DNA from: Nitzschia sp. pyKryTriq1
Taxonomy: Eukaryota; Bacillariophyta; Bacillariophyceae; Bacillariales; Bacillariaceae
DNA length: 64,000 nucleotides
Direction of reading: 5' to 3'
NCBI GenBank assembly: GCA_956465555.1
Contig: OY101115.1
Span: forward strand, 3,472,001 to 3,536,000
Shown one piece after another: positions 38,684 to 49,260 of this stretch. The notes under the pieces are model-generated. The model searched no databases. It was given only the letters and a program-made list of their open reading frames with translations, and had not been told where the DNA came from. Positions within the stretch are counted from its first letter, which is position 1. Each line of letters opens with the position of its first letter. Both the position numbers and the translations under genes were made by a program.

Positions 38684-39904
38684 CTAGCTCCCTTGCTGGT
38701 AGAGATTCACCACTGCTTCAATGGTTCGGTCGGTATCTTCATCATTAATGCCCAAGTGTGTGACGAGTCGAAAGAGTTTTCCTCCCTTGCTGTAGCCTCC
38801 ACCAAACTTGACACCGTATTCTTCCGCGGCCCGCCGTGCAAGATCCTTGGTTGGAGTTTTGGTATCTTCGGGCAGAGAAAAGTAAACGATATTCGAGTCG
38901 ATAATTCCATCCCGCAACAAGTTCAACCCATTCGCCTTTAGTTCGGCACCGATACGTTTCGCTCTCACATGATCCTCTTTTAGTCTTTCCACGTTATTAT
39001 GAACCGCATACAAGCCCATGGAAGCGACCACTCCGGCTTGACGCATCCCTCCACCACATCGCTTTCGGGCTCGTTTCGCCAACCGAATCATCTCGGTCTC
39101 TCCAATCAAGACGCTCCCCATCGGGGCGCCCAATCCTTTTGAAAAACAGACTGAAATGCTGTCAATATTTTGACACATTTCTTGGGGCGTCACATTCTGG
39201 GCCACAATCGAATTAAAAATTCGGGCGCCATCCACGTGACATTTCAAATTGAGGTCGTGCGCTAGACCTGCCATTCGATTCATGTAGTCGGGCGACAAAG
39301 CGACGCCACCACACATGTTGTGAGTATTTTCCAAACACAGCAATTTCGTTTCAGGCCAGTGATCGTCCATATCGGTGCGAACAGCATCTTTGACTTGTTC
39401 TGGATCCAATTCGGCAGTCATGTCATCCTCGGGCAATTGCCTTGTATGAATTCCCGCCAAACCGGCCGCGTGACCTCCTTCCCACAAACACAAATGACTT
39501 TCCTGTCCAAAGATTACTTCGGCCGCTCGAGTATGGCAATGGGCCATTAATGCTATGAGATTTGCCATGGTCCCGGTGGGAACAAACAAGGCCTTTTCTT
39601 TGCCAAACAAGTTCGCCATGTACTCTTCCAGCTCCAACACAGAGGGATCTTCCCCCATGACGTCGTCGCCCAAAGGAGCCTTCATAGCGGCGTCCATCAT
39701 TTCTCGGGAAGGCATGGTCACAGTGTCACTTCGTAAATCCGCAACTCGAGATATAGAAGTTGAGAGGCTGCGCTGTTGTATTGTACCGCCGAGGAGTTGT
39801 CTGTGCGGCGAAGATAACATTGATGAAAGATTTTTTGACAACCGAAAGCATCTTTGTTGTGACCATAACGAAACCGTACGGTGGGCTTGCTGACGAGGGA
39901 TCAT
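38684..39904 (-). CDS. low-specificity L-threonine aldolase
   Basis: 406 residues. PLP enzyme that splits threonine or allo-threonine to glycine and acetaldehyde. The first ~50 residues are basic and Ser/Gln-rich, probably a mitochondrial presequence. The catalytic domain begins with the family hallmark DLRSDTVTMPSREM, followed by APLGDDVMGEDPSV, FVPTGTMANLIA (cofactor phosphate loop), ENTHNMCGG, HVDGARIFNS (Asp for the pyridine nitrogen) and SVCFSKGLGAPMGS with the Lys that forms the Schiff base. The end, LVTHLGINDEDTDRTIEAV, is typical. No intron. Stereospecificity (L-allo versus low specificity) cannot be read from sequence alone. Confidence 0.95.
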   Translation of the reverse strand: MIPRQQAHRTVSLWSQQRCFRLSKNLSSMLSSPHRQLLGGTIQQRSLSTSISRVADLRSDTVTMPSREMMDAAMKAPLGDDVMGEDPSVLELEEYMANLFGKEKALFVPTGTMANLIALMAHCHTRAAEVIFGQESHLCLWEGGHAAGLAGIHTRQLPEDDMTAELDPEQVKDAVRTDMDDHWPETKLLCLENTHNMCGGVALSPDYMNRMAGLAHDLNLKCHVDGARIFNSIVAQNVTPQEMCQNIDSISVCFSKGLGAPMGSVLIGETEMIRLAKRARKRCGGGMRQAGVVASMGLYAVHNNVERLKEDHVRAKRIGAELKANGLNLLRDGIIDSNIVYFSLPEDTKTPTKDLARRAAEEYGVKFGGGYSKGGKLFRLVTHLGINDEDTDRTIEAVVNLYQQGS

Positions 39905-40486
39905 GTCGGATGAACGAAGAGAGAGAGCTGTTCAAGAATGATGGGTAGTAAGTATAATCATCGAAGCAAGCAACTAGAAACATGCAACGACAGCTGCAAA
40001 AGATTCCGATGACCGATGACGCGTTTCATCACTGCTCCAACTGGTTCTTGTTTCACGACGACTCGCTCGACTTCACTCACGGTCAAATGAGTCCAGGTTG
40101 AAACGGACTTGCTATATACTGTAATTACTACGAGTGCCGCGAATATAATAGGCTCTTGACCACGCATTTATTATGTTCGACTTCTACAGTATTTTGACGA
40201 TGTTAGGTGTAAAACGACGAGAATCTGGTAGAATGAGAAAGTGCCAAACGCCCGACGCTAAACAGAGTACTCCGGTCGGCGTGACTTGAGCCGACTAGAC
40301 GTGGACTACGACTATTATGTTACGCATGAACAAAAGGCCTGGGCTAGAACAGAGGAATCATCCCCATGGATGTTTGCGGAAAGATCCAAACCGTGAAACT
40401 GAGTCGGGTTCTTCTCCCTCGCATAAAGTGTATTGTCCTTTGTGTGTCGTTGTTGGAACTGAGAAGAAATCGCGGTACTAATTCGT
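39905..40486. other. intergenic
   Basis: 582 bases upstream of threonine aldolase and downstream of the next minus-strand gene; should hold the aldolase promoter. I see no gene, RNA or notable repeat. Confidence 0.4.
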
Positions 40487-41188
40487 TTATTTTCTCTGTC
40501 CATAGTCTTTCCCAAAATTCTCAATGCCAGCCTTCTGCATCATCTCTCGCTCCAGTCCCCAAACACCATTAGGATATGTGCTTAGTAGCTCGAGAAGGCA
40601 GTTCAGATTATGGCGCGCCTTCTCTTCGGGTGCAAGTGGATCTGTTGTCGTCTCCGTATCCTCATCTATAGTATCAATCACAAGACGCCCCGAATCAATT
40701 TCAGCCAGAATTCGTCCATAGCATCCAATGGTGGTTCGACGGGACGGAAATCGAATCTTCCAACGTCGCCCAGCCAAAATACGACTCTCTATAGTCGTCT
40801 TCTGAATGTATGCCAGGGCAGCATCCAGAATTTGATCTTTGGACGGTGATAACTGTAAGCTTTCGTAGGCAACAACCTTTTCGACTTCGTCTTCCCATAC
40901 TGCTCCAAATCTCTCCACAAGCTCACGACTCTGTTCACTAGCCCAACAGGAGCTAATGGCCATTTGCATTCTTGTCGTTGTAGTGGTGGTGGTCGTGGTG
41001 GAAATCAACGACGACGACGACGATGATGGAGAGCGCCAAACGCTAGGAATAATGGACGGTGACGACGGTGCCCATGCATCCACTACTTTGACGGAAAGCA
41101 GAGTACTGATTGATGCAAGGAAGAATATTATCATGCAGACGTCATGACGCGATTGCGAATGCAGGTGCTGTTGCGATGATAACGCCAT
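40487..41188 (-). CDS. probable plastid protein of unknown function
   Basis: 233 residues from the ATG at 41188. A hydrophobic signal (MIIFFLASISTLLSVKVV) ends in DAWAPSSP, a good diatom plastid motif, followed by a Ser/Thr-rich transit-like stretch including nine Thr in a row. The mature part is helical: SRELVERFGAVWEDEVEKVV, DQILDAALAYIQKTTIESRI, RWKIRFPSRRTTIGCYGRIL and HNLNCLLELLSTYPNGVWGL. I do not recognise the family. A GTG-started extension to 41218 is less likely. Confidence 0.7.
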   Translation of the reverse strand: MALSSQQHLHSQSRHDVCMIIFFLASISTLLSVKVVDAWAPSSPSIIPSVWRSPSSSSSSLISTTTTTTTTTRMQMAISSCWASEQSRELVERFGAVWEDEVEKVVAYESLQLSPSKDQILDAALAYIQKTTIESRILAGRRWKIRFPSRRTTIGCYGRILAEIDSGRLVIDTIDEDTETTTDPLAPEEKARHNLNCLLELLSTYPNGVWGLEREMMQKAGIENFGKDYGQRK

Positions 41189-41218
41189 TTTCAAAGCCGA
41201 ATGAAAGGATGCATGCAC

Positions 41219-41986
41219 AAGAGATAACCGTATGTAAGTTTGGAGTTTGATGAGCTTAATATTGTAGGACTGGTGGATCCATTCATTTTTTCCAGACTGT
41301 TTTGTTGCTCGGAGGGAGACGGGAGGATGGATGCGAGATGCGATCGATGATCGATGACCGATGACAAAACAGCAGATTATTCAAAATTGTGCTTCAACTT
41401 GGAACCTCGATCCAGCCACAAAAGATACCGTACCAGTACTGGTACTGTATGTGCCAGTACTAACAGTGGCCATTCCGCGCATCCACGATGTTTCAGGCGC
41501 ACGCCTGACAGATGGCGCAAGATGATTGGCTCAATCCATCGCGAGGTGCCGGATTTGAACAGGCCGGCCGGCGGCGGGGGCCGGTCACGAAAATTGCAGA
41601 AACTCATTCCGACCGTTTCCAGGCAGTCGTCCTCACATAATTCAGGAATTCATCACCTCGAAGCCTTGCATCGCAGCATGAATCTAGAAGCGTACGAGGC
41701 TTTGCTTACAATACCCCTACTTGTACAATACAATCATTCCGTAGCCTCAACACCAAGTAAGTAACTCAACTTGTCTGAATTCTCAGCAACGAATTCGTCC
41801 AAAAAGCGTTCGAATTCGAAGGAGGCCAGCCGCAAACGGCCATCGTTGTCGCTCCCCACCAGAAAGTGGGATTGAAAACACTCCTATGTACTGTCCGTCA
41901 CTTCTCTCCAAAATTGAAAATGCCGTGACATCAATGAAACGCTCTCACAATTTCGCGACTTGCATGCACCAGCAAACAACAACAAC
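41219..41986. promoter_or_regulatory. divergent region with weak open frame
   Basis: About 770 bases between divergent genes. A 136-codon frame from ATG 41354 is open to 41764 but runs through GTACCAGTACTGGTACTG, which elsewhere marks non-coding gaps, and ends in CAAGTAAGTAA, so I do not call it. A tRNA-like T-arm on the minus strand near 41555 lacks the rest of a tRNA. Confidence 0.35.
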
Positions 41987-43200
41987 ATGGCGGTACCTCG
42001 TCCCAACAAGAAGCCACGCACTCGGTCATCGTCTCGTCCTCGTCACCCCGCCAAGGCCTCCACTGTGACCCTCGTTTTGCACCCTACATTTTCCAGTGTA
42101 TTGGAAATTGTTCTACAACAGCAAATTTTGCATTGGAAGGACGCACTCACCCTTGGTAGGTTCGTTTGTCGCGAAACTCGCACTCTCTGGGACAAAACCA
42201 ATCTTGAGGACGTCTATTTCTCGCCTCTTCTCAAAGAGTTGGAAGGCATGATCGGTGGATATCCAGAACTGACTACCGACGATGATGGAAACCTTCAGTT
42301 CGGAGCTCATGGTGACAAGATCCTTTGGACCGCTTTGCCCCAGGAGTATCCAGATTTGTCGATTCTACATAAATGCCAAGCTCTGACTGGTCTACTCGAA
42401 CGCATCGTTGTCAACACACGTGCAAAATTTGATTTCGAGAACCCGTCCAATCGCCGCGTCAATAGAGAGGCGGATCCCTTCTATTGGATTACGTTGATTA
42501 TGGGAGGGGGGGCTCGAGACCCTTAGGACACTTTTTGCATGCACACGACCGCCGATCGACCTTGGTGGCCTTGGTTTCCATTCTAGGGTTTGCTCAATGG
42601 GCTTTGCAAGACGGTGGAGATACGTATTTCAATGATGTTTTTTTGGGAAATCGAAATGCCTATTTTGGAGGAGGGTCTCATTATAGGCATGTGATATGTG
42701 AGCGCATTTCACGCATGTTACCTTTTCGTGATTCCGACTTGGTTCGGTCCATTCGTGACTTGTATCCCAGTCAGAAGACTTTGGATCTCTTGGGTCCCAC
42801 TCTCGCCGTCAAAGTCATCTTGCCAGGGCCCCTCTTTCGCTGGGTAGCACCTGAAGATGAAGGCGGACGTCATCATTTTGATTGCCCCACCCTCTCGAAC
42901 AGATTACAGATGATCGAATTCGAGAGTTTGGGTGGGAGGTATAGATGCGACAATCATTGTGGCATTGACTCCTACGCACCTTCAATATACGAGCTGGACT
43001 ATTTCTTTTTGCCAGTCATGTTGTTTGCTGCCTTGCGCGCTCTGGCAGACGCAAAGGACTTTTTGATTTTGGATCCTTTTGTTCGTTCTGACGGAGATTG
43101 TATGCTTGTTGTATCTGATTTCAACGTGGATAGGATAGAGCTAAGGCGCCGTTTTGAATCTGGAACACTAGTTGCCTTCACAGCAGGGCCAATGTCGTAG
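41987..43200 (+). CDS. F-box-like hypothetical protein with frame break in a G7 run
   Basis: The ATG at 41987 (AACATGG) opens a frame to a stop at 42526; a second, strongly protein-like frame overlaps it and runs to 43200. The switch falls in a run of seven G at 42506-42512: one extra G would join them into about 404 residues. Part one contains HPTFSSVLEIVLQQQILHWK and LTLGRFVCRETRTLWDKTNL, reminiscent of an F-box helix bundle; part two has FNDVFLGNRNAYFGGGSHYR, a Cys/His pattern (YRCDNHCG) and a C-terminal strand-rich piece. I do not recognise the family. Causes could be a sequencing/assembly error in the homopolymer, true mutation, or ribosomal slippage on GGGGGGG. Its last 202 bases overlap the MutS2 coding end on the other strand. 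Confidence 0.6.
42506..42512 (+). other. G7 homopolymer at frame switch
   Basis: GGGGGGG lies exactly where the coding frame moves by -1. Confidence 0.8.
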
Positions 43201-46017
43201 TCCTCTCCTTCCCATATACTGTCGTAGTCCCATATTGCTAACTCATGCCGCTGCATGATCCAAGGCCGGTCTTTGACAGGGTCGTTCATATTGTCTTCTG
43301 CAAACAGATTATCCCAAGCCTCGAATGAGGTTGAAGCCCCAACTAAGATTTCTGTGGCGCCCAGAGTGTCGTCCGAAGAGGCATCCGCGATGACCTGAAC
43401 AGTGCTGCCCTCCCACTCATTGTCACTTGCTATGACAACGACAGACTCTCCCGGTGACAATTTATAGGACATTGGCAGAAGTTTCAGTCCTTTTTCCCGC
43501 AATAGCTCTTGCTGAGTCATGATTCGTTTCTTTGCTATCTTGAGTTCTGCTAGAGTGTCTCCAATCACCTCCAGGTCTCCTTTCTTCTCATCTTCTCGAA
43601 GCTGACGATAACAGTCTCCGAGCCGCTGTTCCAGGCGATCCAATTGAGTTTCGTACGAAGCTGCGAGTGATAGCATGGCTCGTCGGCACAGTTGGCTGTC
43701 TCGTGCGTGCTTTTCTATCATCATTTGATCACGATTCATCCTCTCGACTTGGTCTTCCATGGATCTTGTCAGGGCTTGGATGTAGTCACCGCGGACTTTG
43801 GCACTGCCTTCTCGAGATTCCTCTGCCATCAGCTGAGAGGCTCTGGCTAGCACAGATTCTGCAAGAGGTGGATTGCATCGGGATGCAGCGCCGAGCGCAT
43901 AAGATTCTCCTATGATTCCGTACTCCAACCGAAACGTCGGTTTCTTGTACTCTTCGGTACTATCCATCTCCAACAAGACAGTCGCACATGAATAATTATC
44001 ACTGTCGTAAGAAAGTGTTTTGAGCCGTGGAGAATGCGTCGTGGCAACGATCTGACAGTTTGGTACGGCCATGAATTCTTCCAAAATTGCTTGAGCAACC
44101 GCTCCGCCTGCATCCGGATCAGTGCCACTTCCAAGCTCATCGAGCAACACGAGATAACTTCTATCTCTGTTGCTTTGTACCGTTTCAATCATCCGTGAGC
44201 ATGAGTTCAGAAGAGATGTCCAAGTAGACTCGCCTTGAATCACATTCTGTTTGTCGCCAACGTTGATAAGAACTTCGTCGATAAAGTCAACCCTTGGTCT
44301 CATCGTAGTTGTTTCTGTTGGAATCGGGATGCCTATTTTGGTGAGAACGCTAACCAACCCAAAGGATTTCATCGATAGAGTCTTGCCTCCACCATTTGGT
44401 CCGGAAATCAACAAGGCGCGTTTCCCATGTTCTTGGGTTAGAAATAGGCCAACAGGCGTGACATGACCGGCCTGTCCTGAGCTGGCCGACAAGGAGTAGC
44501 CGTCGTTCATGGCCAAAACAGGATGTATGAATCTCTCCACGGCAATTTCTCCCTGATCTGATATCCGAGGAAAGGCCCCATTGAAGCTCAGCCCAAATGC
44601 CGCCTTTGCAAATATAACATCTAAAAGCGCCAAGACATCAATGCCAACATCGATTACTTCAGCCACGCCTAGAATCAGCTGCGCCAGTCCACTTCGAATT
44701 TGAGCCTCCACTTCATCGATTTCAGCCTGAAGTTCTAGTACTTCTCGATCAAACTCTTTGCCTCCTGCTTTCGTCAATCTTTCTTCCTTCTCTCGTAAAA
44801 TTCTCAGTACGGGATATTTTTCCGCCCTTAGTCTGAACGAATAGCTCTGCGAGCGATGGAGGAACAATATTAATACTGAGACCTTGCGTTCATCGTTGAG
44901 TCTTGCTTGGGAAACTGCTACAGGCCATACTTACTGATTTACCCGTTGGATTCAAGATGGTACGAACTTGAACAATATCAACTCTACCAGCGCACTCTTC
45001 TAAAATGGCTGGTAGGAGATCTTCTTCGTCAAACCCCAACCCCAACTGGGACAAAGCTGGCATCCAAGTTTGTGTCTCATCTAGTCGGGCCCATTCTTTT
45101 GTTTTAAGCAAGGTCTCAATAACCTTTTCCGCTTGCAGTAGATTCTCTAGCGTCCATGCATCGGCTGGCAGTGTTAGCCATTCATCGTTGTCCGTGTCTT
45201 CAATAATCGAAGTGTCTCCTGGATGCGAATCAGCCCCATACAAAGGTGGGTATGTCAAATTCCACGAATTCTCGGTCAGTGCCAATGTCGCTGTCTCCAC
45301 CAACTCGTATTGGTGGCGGGCTTCCTCGGCCGATGTCGCCACTGGTACCAGAGGGATTCGACGACGACTGCTGCTTCTTGCTGTTCTCTGCAAAGCCATC
45401 CCTTCTGCTCTTTGACGACGAGAAGAACCCCCTAAAATATTTCTCTGACCCAAAATCTTGTTGGTGACAGCTGTTTGATCCTCCTTCACGAGCGACAGGA
45501 TCGCCTGATGACCTCTTCGAGTTCCCGCGTGCCGAGCCACACCATGCAGTAGTGGAACCAAATCAAGTGCTTCTATCAAACAGTCAGGAAATACAGCGAT
45601 TCGTGTATCTCCCCTTCCTGCATCGTATCGCGAACTGGGGGTAGCCAAGAAGTGAATTGTAGGTATCCCCGTCGACTTGCTCCGAGTCGTCGTCGTCGTC
45701 TCCTGAGAATTACGCCCGGTCACACGCGGCAGCCTTACATTATTCGTCCAGACAACTGGAAACCCCAATACCGACTGCAAAGATAATACTATGTAGTGGC
45801 CGCTGCAGGCAACCAATAGGAAGGCGAACAGCCTCAATCTTGACCTGGTCGAACGTGTCATCGTCCCCGTTTCGAATACGACGTTGGGAAATAATGCTCC
45901 ATGGAACAAAGCAAGTAGACTAAGCGAGGGTTCAACTATTGATACAATGGCTACGGGGAGGGGGAAAGGTGGGAACGCTGAATTTTCGCCACATACTGGC
46001 GTCATTCGTGGCGTCAT
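42999..46017 (-). CDS. MUTS2: MutS2-like DNA-binding ATPase, probably plastid
   Basis: Exons 46017-44935 and 44846-42999 encode 976 residues; the 88-base intron (44934-44847, GTAAGT...TCGCAG) joins NPTGKS to SYSFRLR in phase 0. MutS2 proteins bind branched DNA or collided ribosomes rather than mismatches. The ATPase core is intact: Walker A GPNGGGKTLSMKS, RVDFIDEVLINVGD, the ABC signature-like QGESTW, Walker B YLVLLDELGSGTDP and switch ATTHSPRLK. A long coiled coil follows. The C-terminal Smr nuclease domain usual in bacterial MutS2 is not seen; a basic tail takes its place. An internal ATG at 45861 (MTRSTRSRLRLFAFLLVACS) would open a signal peptide ending near LGFPV, suggesting plastid targeting, and may be the real start. 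Confidence 0.9.
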
Positions 46018-46149
46018 AGCGTCATCGCGTCGGCATCAAAAAAAGAAAGCTGTTTATTTTTGCACGAAGATTGCAAAAGAATCGCGCGAGCGCGCGACAT
46101 CCACGATCTTTTGGCTTCATTCGAAACTCGAAACTAGCGAACTTGCGTC

Positions 46150-47214
46150 ATGAAAAGAAGATCCATCACACCAAAAATCATCATCACATCATCCTCTCCC
46201 ATGATCGTTTCGATGATTCGACAAGCGATGGTGACTTCTACTGCATCGATCCAATCCAACTGCGCTTGTGGAGGAGTCTGCGTGGAGGTTCATTATGATA
46301 TCCTGGAAACCCAGTCTGCAGAAGCTGTGGATTGTCACTGTCCGGCATGTCGGAAGTTTCATGTCGCTGCATTTGTCAGCTACATTGTTCTGCCTCTACA
46401 GCACAACCACCGAAGTGACGATGAAGATTTTTGGGTGATTCGAGGACAAGAAAATTTGTCCGTTTACCACAATGATTCCTGCGCGCAAGTAGGGCCTGTC
46501 GACCGATGGTACTGTCAACAGTGCTACTCCAAACTATTCAGTCGGTCAACCGACGAGAACGCTGCGCTCCTTGTGAATATGGGGCCAATCTTGGACGAAA
46601 GTATACCTCCCAGTTTGGTTTCATCATGGAAAAGAAATCGTCAACAGTGGCAAACTTCCTCCAAGGCTTTTTGGGACAACTGCCGACCCATACAAGGCCA
46701 TGGTCGACAACAACCGGTTTGTCAGGAAGCACTTCTGGTTCGTGGGAGTTGCGCTTGTCAAGCCTGTCGGTATGAAATGGATTGGAACAGTCCCACAGAA
46801 TTACAGCACTGCTACTGTCGACTCTGTAGACAACTTTCGGGCGGTCCATTCCAGTCCTGGATTCCAGTTCAAAAAAGTAAACTGAAGTGGTTTCTCACCA
46901 CCGGAGGTGAGACTACAATTCTGAAAGGTACACAACAACCGCCATCGTCATCGCCACTCCTGCTTCGACGGACAACGCCTCATGGACAAAGACATTGCTG
47001 TCAATACTGCGGTAGTGTCATGACCATCATCTATGATAGCCAAAAAGATCATGTCTGGCCAGCAGCGGGTGGCTTGGACGACATCCAAGATCCCGTCCTG
47101 ATTTCCCTGTGGAAGGAGCAAGTCTATCGCGTCGTTCACATTTGTTGTCGATATAAGCAAGAATGGCATGACTTGCCCGACGATGGATTGGCAAGGATAC
47201 GGGAGGCTTGTTGA
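46150..47214 (+). CDS. double GFA/CENP-V-domain zinc protein
   Basis: 354 residues with two tandem GFA-type folds, each with the zinc pattern CxCxxx..CxCxxC. Domain 1: CACGGVCVEV, CHCPACRKFHVAAFVSYI and WYCQQCYSKLF; domain 2: CACQACRYEM, CYCRLCRQLSGGPFQSWI and CCQYCGSVMTI. The founding member was thought to join glutathione and formaldehyde; the family also includes centromere protein V, and the true substrate of most members is unknown. The N-terminal 35 residues are Ser/Ile-rich and basic and may target an organelle. The upstream neighbour MutS2 is divergent with 132 bases between starts, so the two may share a promoter. Confidence 0.85.
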   Translation: MKRRSITPKIIITSSSPMIVSMIRQAMVTSTASIQSNCACGGVCVEVHYDILETQSAEAVDCHCPACRKFHVAAFVSYIVLPLQHNHRSDDEDFWVIRGQENLSVYHNDSCAQVGPVDRWYCQQCYSKLFSRSTDENAALLVNMGPILDESIPPSLVSSWKRNRQQWQTSSKAFWDNCRPIQGHGRQQPVCQEALLVRGSCACQACRYEMDWNSPTELQHCYCRLCRQLSGGPFQSWIPVQKSKLKWFLTTGGETTILKGTQQPPSSSPLLLRRTTPHGQRHCCQYCGSVMTIIYDSQKDHVWPAAGGLDDIQDPVLISLWKEQVYRVVHICCRYKQEWHDLPDDGLARIREAC

Positions 47215-47917
47215 ACAAATCAAAGCCTGCCGTTTTGCTGTTATCATACGACTATTCTCCTCGTGTTCTTTTGATAATCTGCTCTCTGCTACTACTCTCG
47301 GCTAGCTCTCTACTAGACGGTTCTCGTCTCTCTCTATAGACATAGTGGAGAGGTAGTGCCCCGTCTAGCGTAAGCTATACGTATGCATAATACTATAAGA
47401 AATGAGATCCCAGTTACTGTAATGCGAGTACAAGTATTCGTAGAATAGAAAGAAGAAGGGGAGATATATCATCCTGTCCTGAATGAGGAGGATGTCATGT
47501 CGAGTCAGTCAGTCGCCCTGGTCCAGCAGAGCAGCCAGCGGCGCGGCGCATGCATTCTCGATATTTCTCGCGGGAGCCCTCTATTCTGTACTGGTATGTA
47601 CTGGTACAGTGTACTCGTCCCGCTGCGGTACGTGTACGTAGCGGTAAGAGTACAGGTACCAGTAGCAGGTAATACTGATGATTACCATGGTGAAGTACAG
47701 TACGTAGAGTACACGATACACCACACGCGATACAAGCTGTACGAGTACTCGTAATGGTGGCTGTTGGCAGACCCAGCAGGATGTACTGTACTCGTACAAG
47801 TACAGTGGGCAGAGAGGGCAGACCATGATTGAATGATGAACCATGAACAAAGAAGTCAGCAAATACCGGTATACCTACATCTACAAACACAAGCACACTC
47901 CACATACATAAAAAATC
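47215..47917. other. intergenic, GTAC-rich
   Basis: 703 bases with no supported gene. GTACTGGTATGTACTGGTACAGTGTAC near 47590, several GTACGTAC-type runs and TACCGGTA near 47864, just 50 bases before the GPN2 start. Open frames on both strands here track the repeats. Confidence 0.5.
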
Positions 47918-49042
47918 ATGCCTCCACTTTATGGTCAAGTAGTAGGTGGCCCACCGGGGGCTGGAAAAACGACGTACTGCACTGGCATGCAAGAGTATCT
48001 GCGTCTGTTGGGTCGAAAAGCCTGGGTGATCAATTTGGATCCCGCCAATGAAGTTCCCAAGAAACGTCCTTTACCAAAGGGCGATGAGGAAGGCGGCAAA
48101 GAGGAAGAGGAAGAAACCAGCGGCCTTCCATATGATGCTCTCTTGGACGTGTGCGAAAGTGTTGTCAACTTGTCGTCCGTGATGAAACAGCTCGGTTTGG
48201 GACCCAATGGAGGTTTGGTGTATTGCATGGAATATCTGGAAGCCCACGTGGATGAAGTGGTGGAGATGATTCGAGAACGGCTGGAAGACGACACCTACCT
48301 GATATTTGATTTGCCGGGGCAAGTGGAACTGTATACAAATGGGACGGCAGTACCACGACTACTGCAGGAACTAGTCAAGGTTCTGGATTTGAGACTTGTG
48401 GCCATTCAGCTAATTGATTCACACTACTGCACAGAACCAGCCAATTTTCTATCGGCGGCCCTACTCGGAACCACCACGATGCTGCGGCTAGAGCTGCCGA
48501 CAGTCAGTATCTTGTCCAAAATTGATCTCTTAGCAAACTATGGGCCGCTGCCCTTTTCCCTCGACTTCTTTACCGAATGTCAAGATTTGCAGCGACTACT
48601 ACCCTTTTTGCAAGGTGGAAACGGGGATGAGGACCAAGGCGACAATCGTATCGATGATTTGAATTTCAACGACGACGATTATACGGAAGACCCTGACTAT
48701 CAAGCAGCTCGACGCCGCACGCGTGCATCCCCTTTCTTCCGAAAACATGCGAAACTTCATCGAGTGTTGGCAGAGGTGGTAGAAGATTTTGGCTTGCTCT
48801 CTTTTATTCCCTTGGATATTTCCAGTGCGGAGTCAGTGGGACGAGTCGTCGCTCGCATCGATAAGTGTAATGGGTACATATTTGTGGCGTCGCAAAAGCG
48901 CGACAAATCATCATCCAAGACACAAGATTTATTTGAAGTAGCCGTCCAGTCTGACCCATCGAACTACGAAGCAATCGCCGATATTCAGGAAAGGCTTGCC
49001 GATGCAAGAGAATACAAGCGAGAACAACAATCCAAAACATAG
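47918..49042 (+). CDS. GPN2: GPN-loop GTPase 2
   Basis: 374 residues. GPN GTPases act in the cytoplasm in assembly and nuclear import of RNA polymerases II and III. G1 is GGPPGAGKTT (residues 10-19), followed by INLDPANE (G2), the diagnostic Gly-Pro-Asn in GLGPNGGL (95-97), G3-like FDLPGQVELYTN and G4-like SKIDLL. The family insertion after LDPAN carries an unusual acidic loop (GDEEGGKEEEEE, ~55-66). The C-terminal extension of about 110 residues includes acidic DDLNFNDDDYTEDPDYQ. It fits GPN2 better than GPN1 (shorter acidic tail) or GPN3. No intron. Confidence 0.93.
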   Translation: MPPLYGQVVGGPPGAGKTTYCTGMQEYLRLLGRKAWVINLDPANEVPKKRPLPKGDEEGGKEEEEETSGLPYDALLDVCESVVNLSSVMKQLGLGPNGGLVYCMEYLEAHVDEVVEMIRERLEDDTYLIFDLPGQVELYTNGTAVPRLLQELVKVLDLRLVAIQLIDSHYCTEPANFLSAALLGTTTMLRLELPTVSILSKIDLLANYGPLPFSLDFFTECQDLQRLLPFLQGGNGDEDQGDNRIDDLNFNDDDYTEDPDYQAARRRTRASPFFRKHAKLHRVLAEVVEDFGLLSFIPLDISSAESVGRVVARIDKCNGYIFVASQKRDKSSSKTQDLFEVAVQSDPSNYEAIADIQERLADAREYKREQQSKT

Positions 49043-49048
49043 AACATA

Positions 49049-49072
49049 ATAGATAGATAGATAGATAGATAG
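49049..49072. repeat. (ATAG)6 microsatellite
   Basis: Six units immediately after the GPN2 stop. Confidence 0.9.
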
Positions 49073-49260
49073 AACAATACGATTCTTGTGCTGAGTTACT
49101 TCTAGCTAGCGAATGCTTCTCTATCCGGATGTGTTGACATATGTTCGGCAACAGGTTACCACGATCATGGTAGGTCACACTGTTGCGTCATTCCTTCTAC
49201 AATGATTGCAGAAAATATCAACACGTTCCTTTGAGCAGATGCTTTCTATTTGGCTTTGGA

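Noticed and set aside
41500-41600. tRNA-like T-arm (CTGTTCAAATCCGGC on the minus strand)
   Set aside because: One mismatch in the arm and no matching acceptor, D or anticodon arm at the right distance.
41354-41764. 136-codon frame on the plus strand
   Set aside because: Contains the GTACCAGTACTGGTACTG type of sequence typical of gaps, and no domain; ends in repeat-like sequence.
47495-47992. 165-codon minus-strand frame overlapping the GPN2 start
   Set aside because: Runs through GTAC repeats and the start of a conserved gene.
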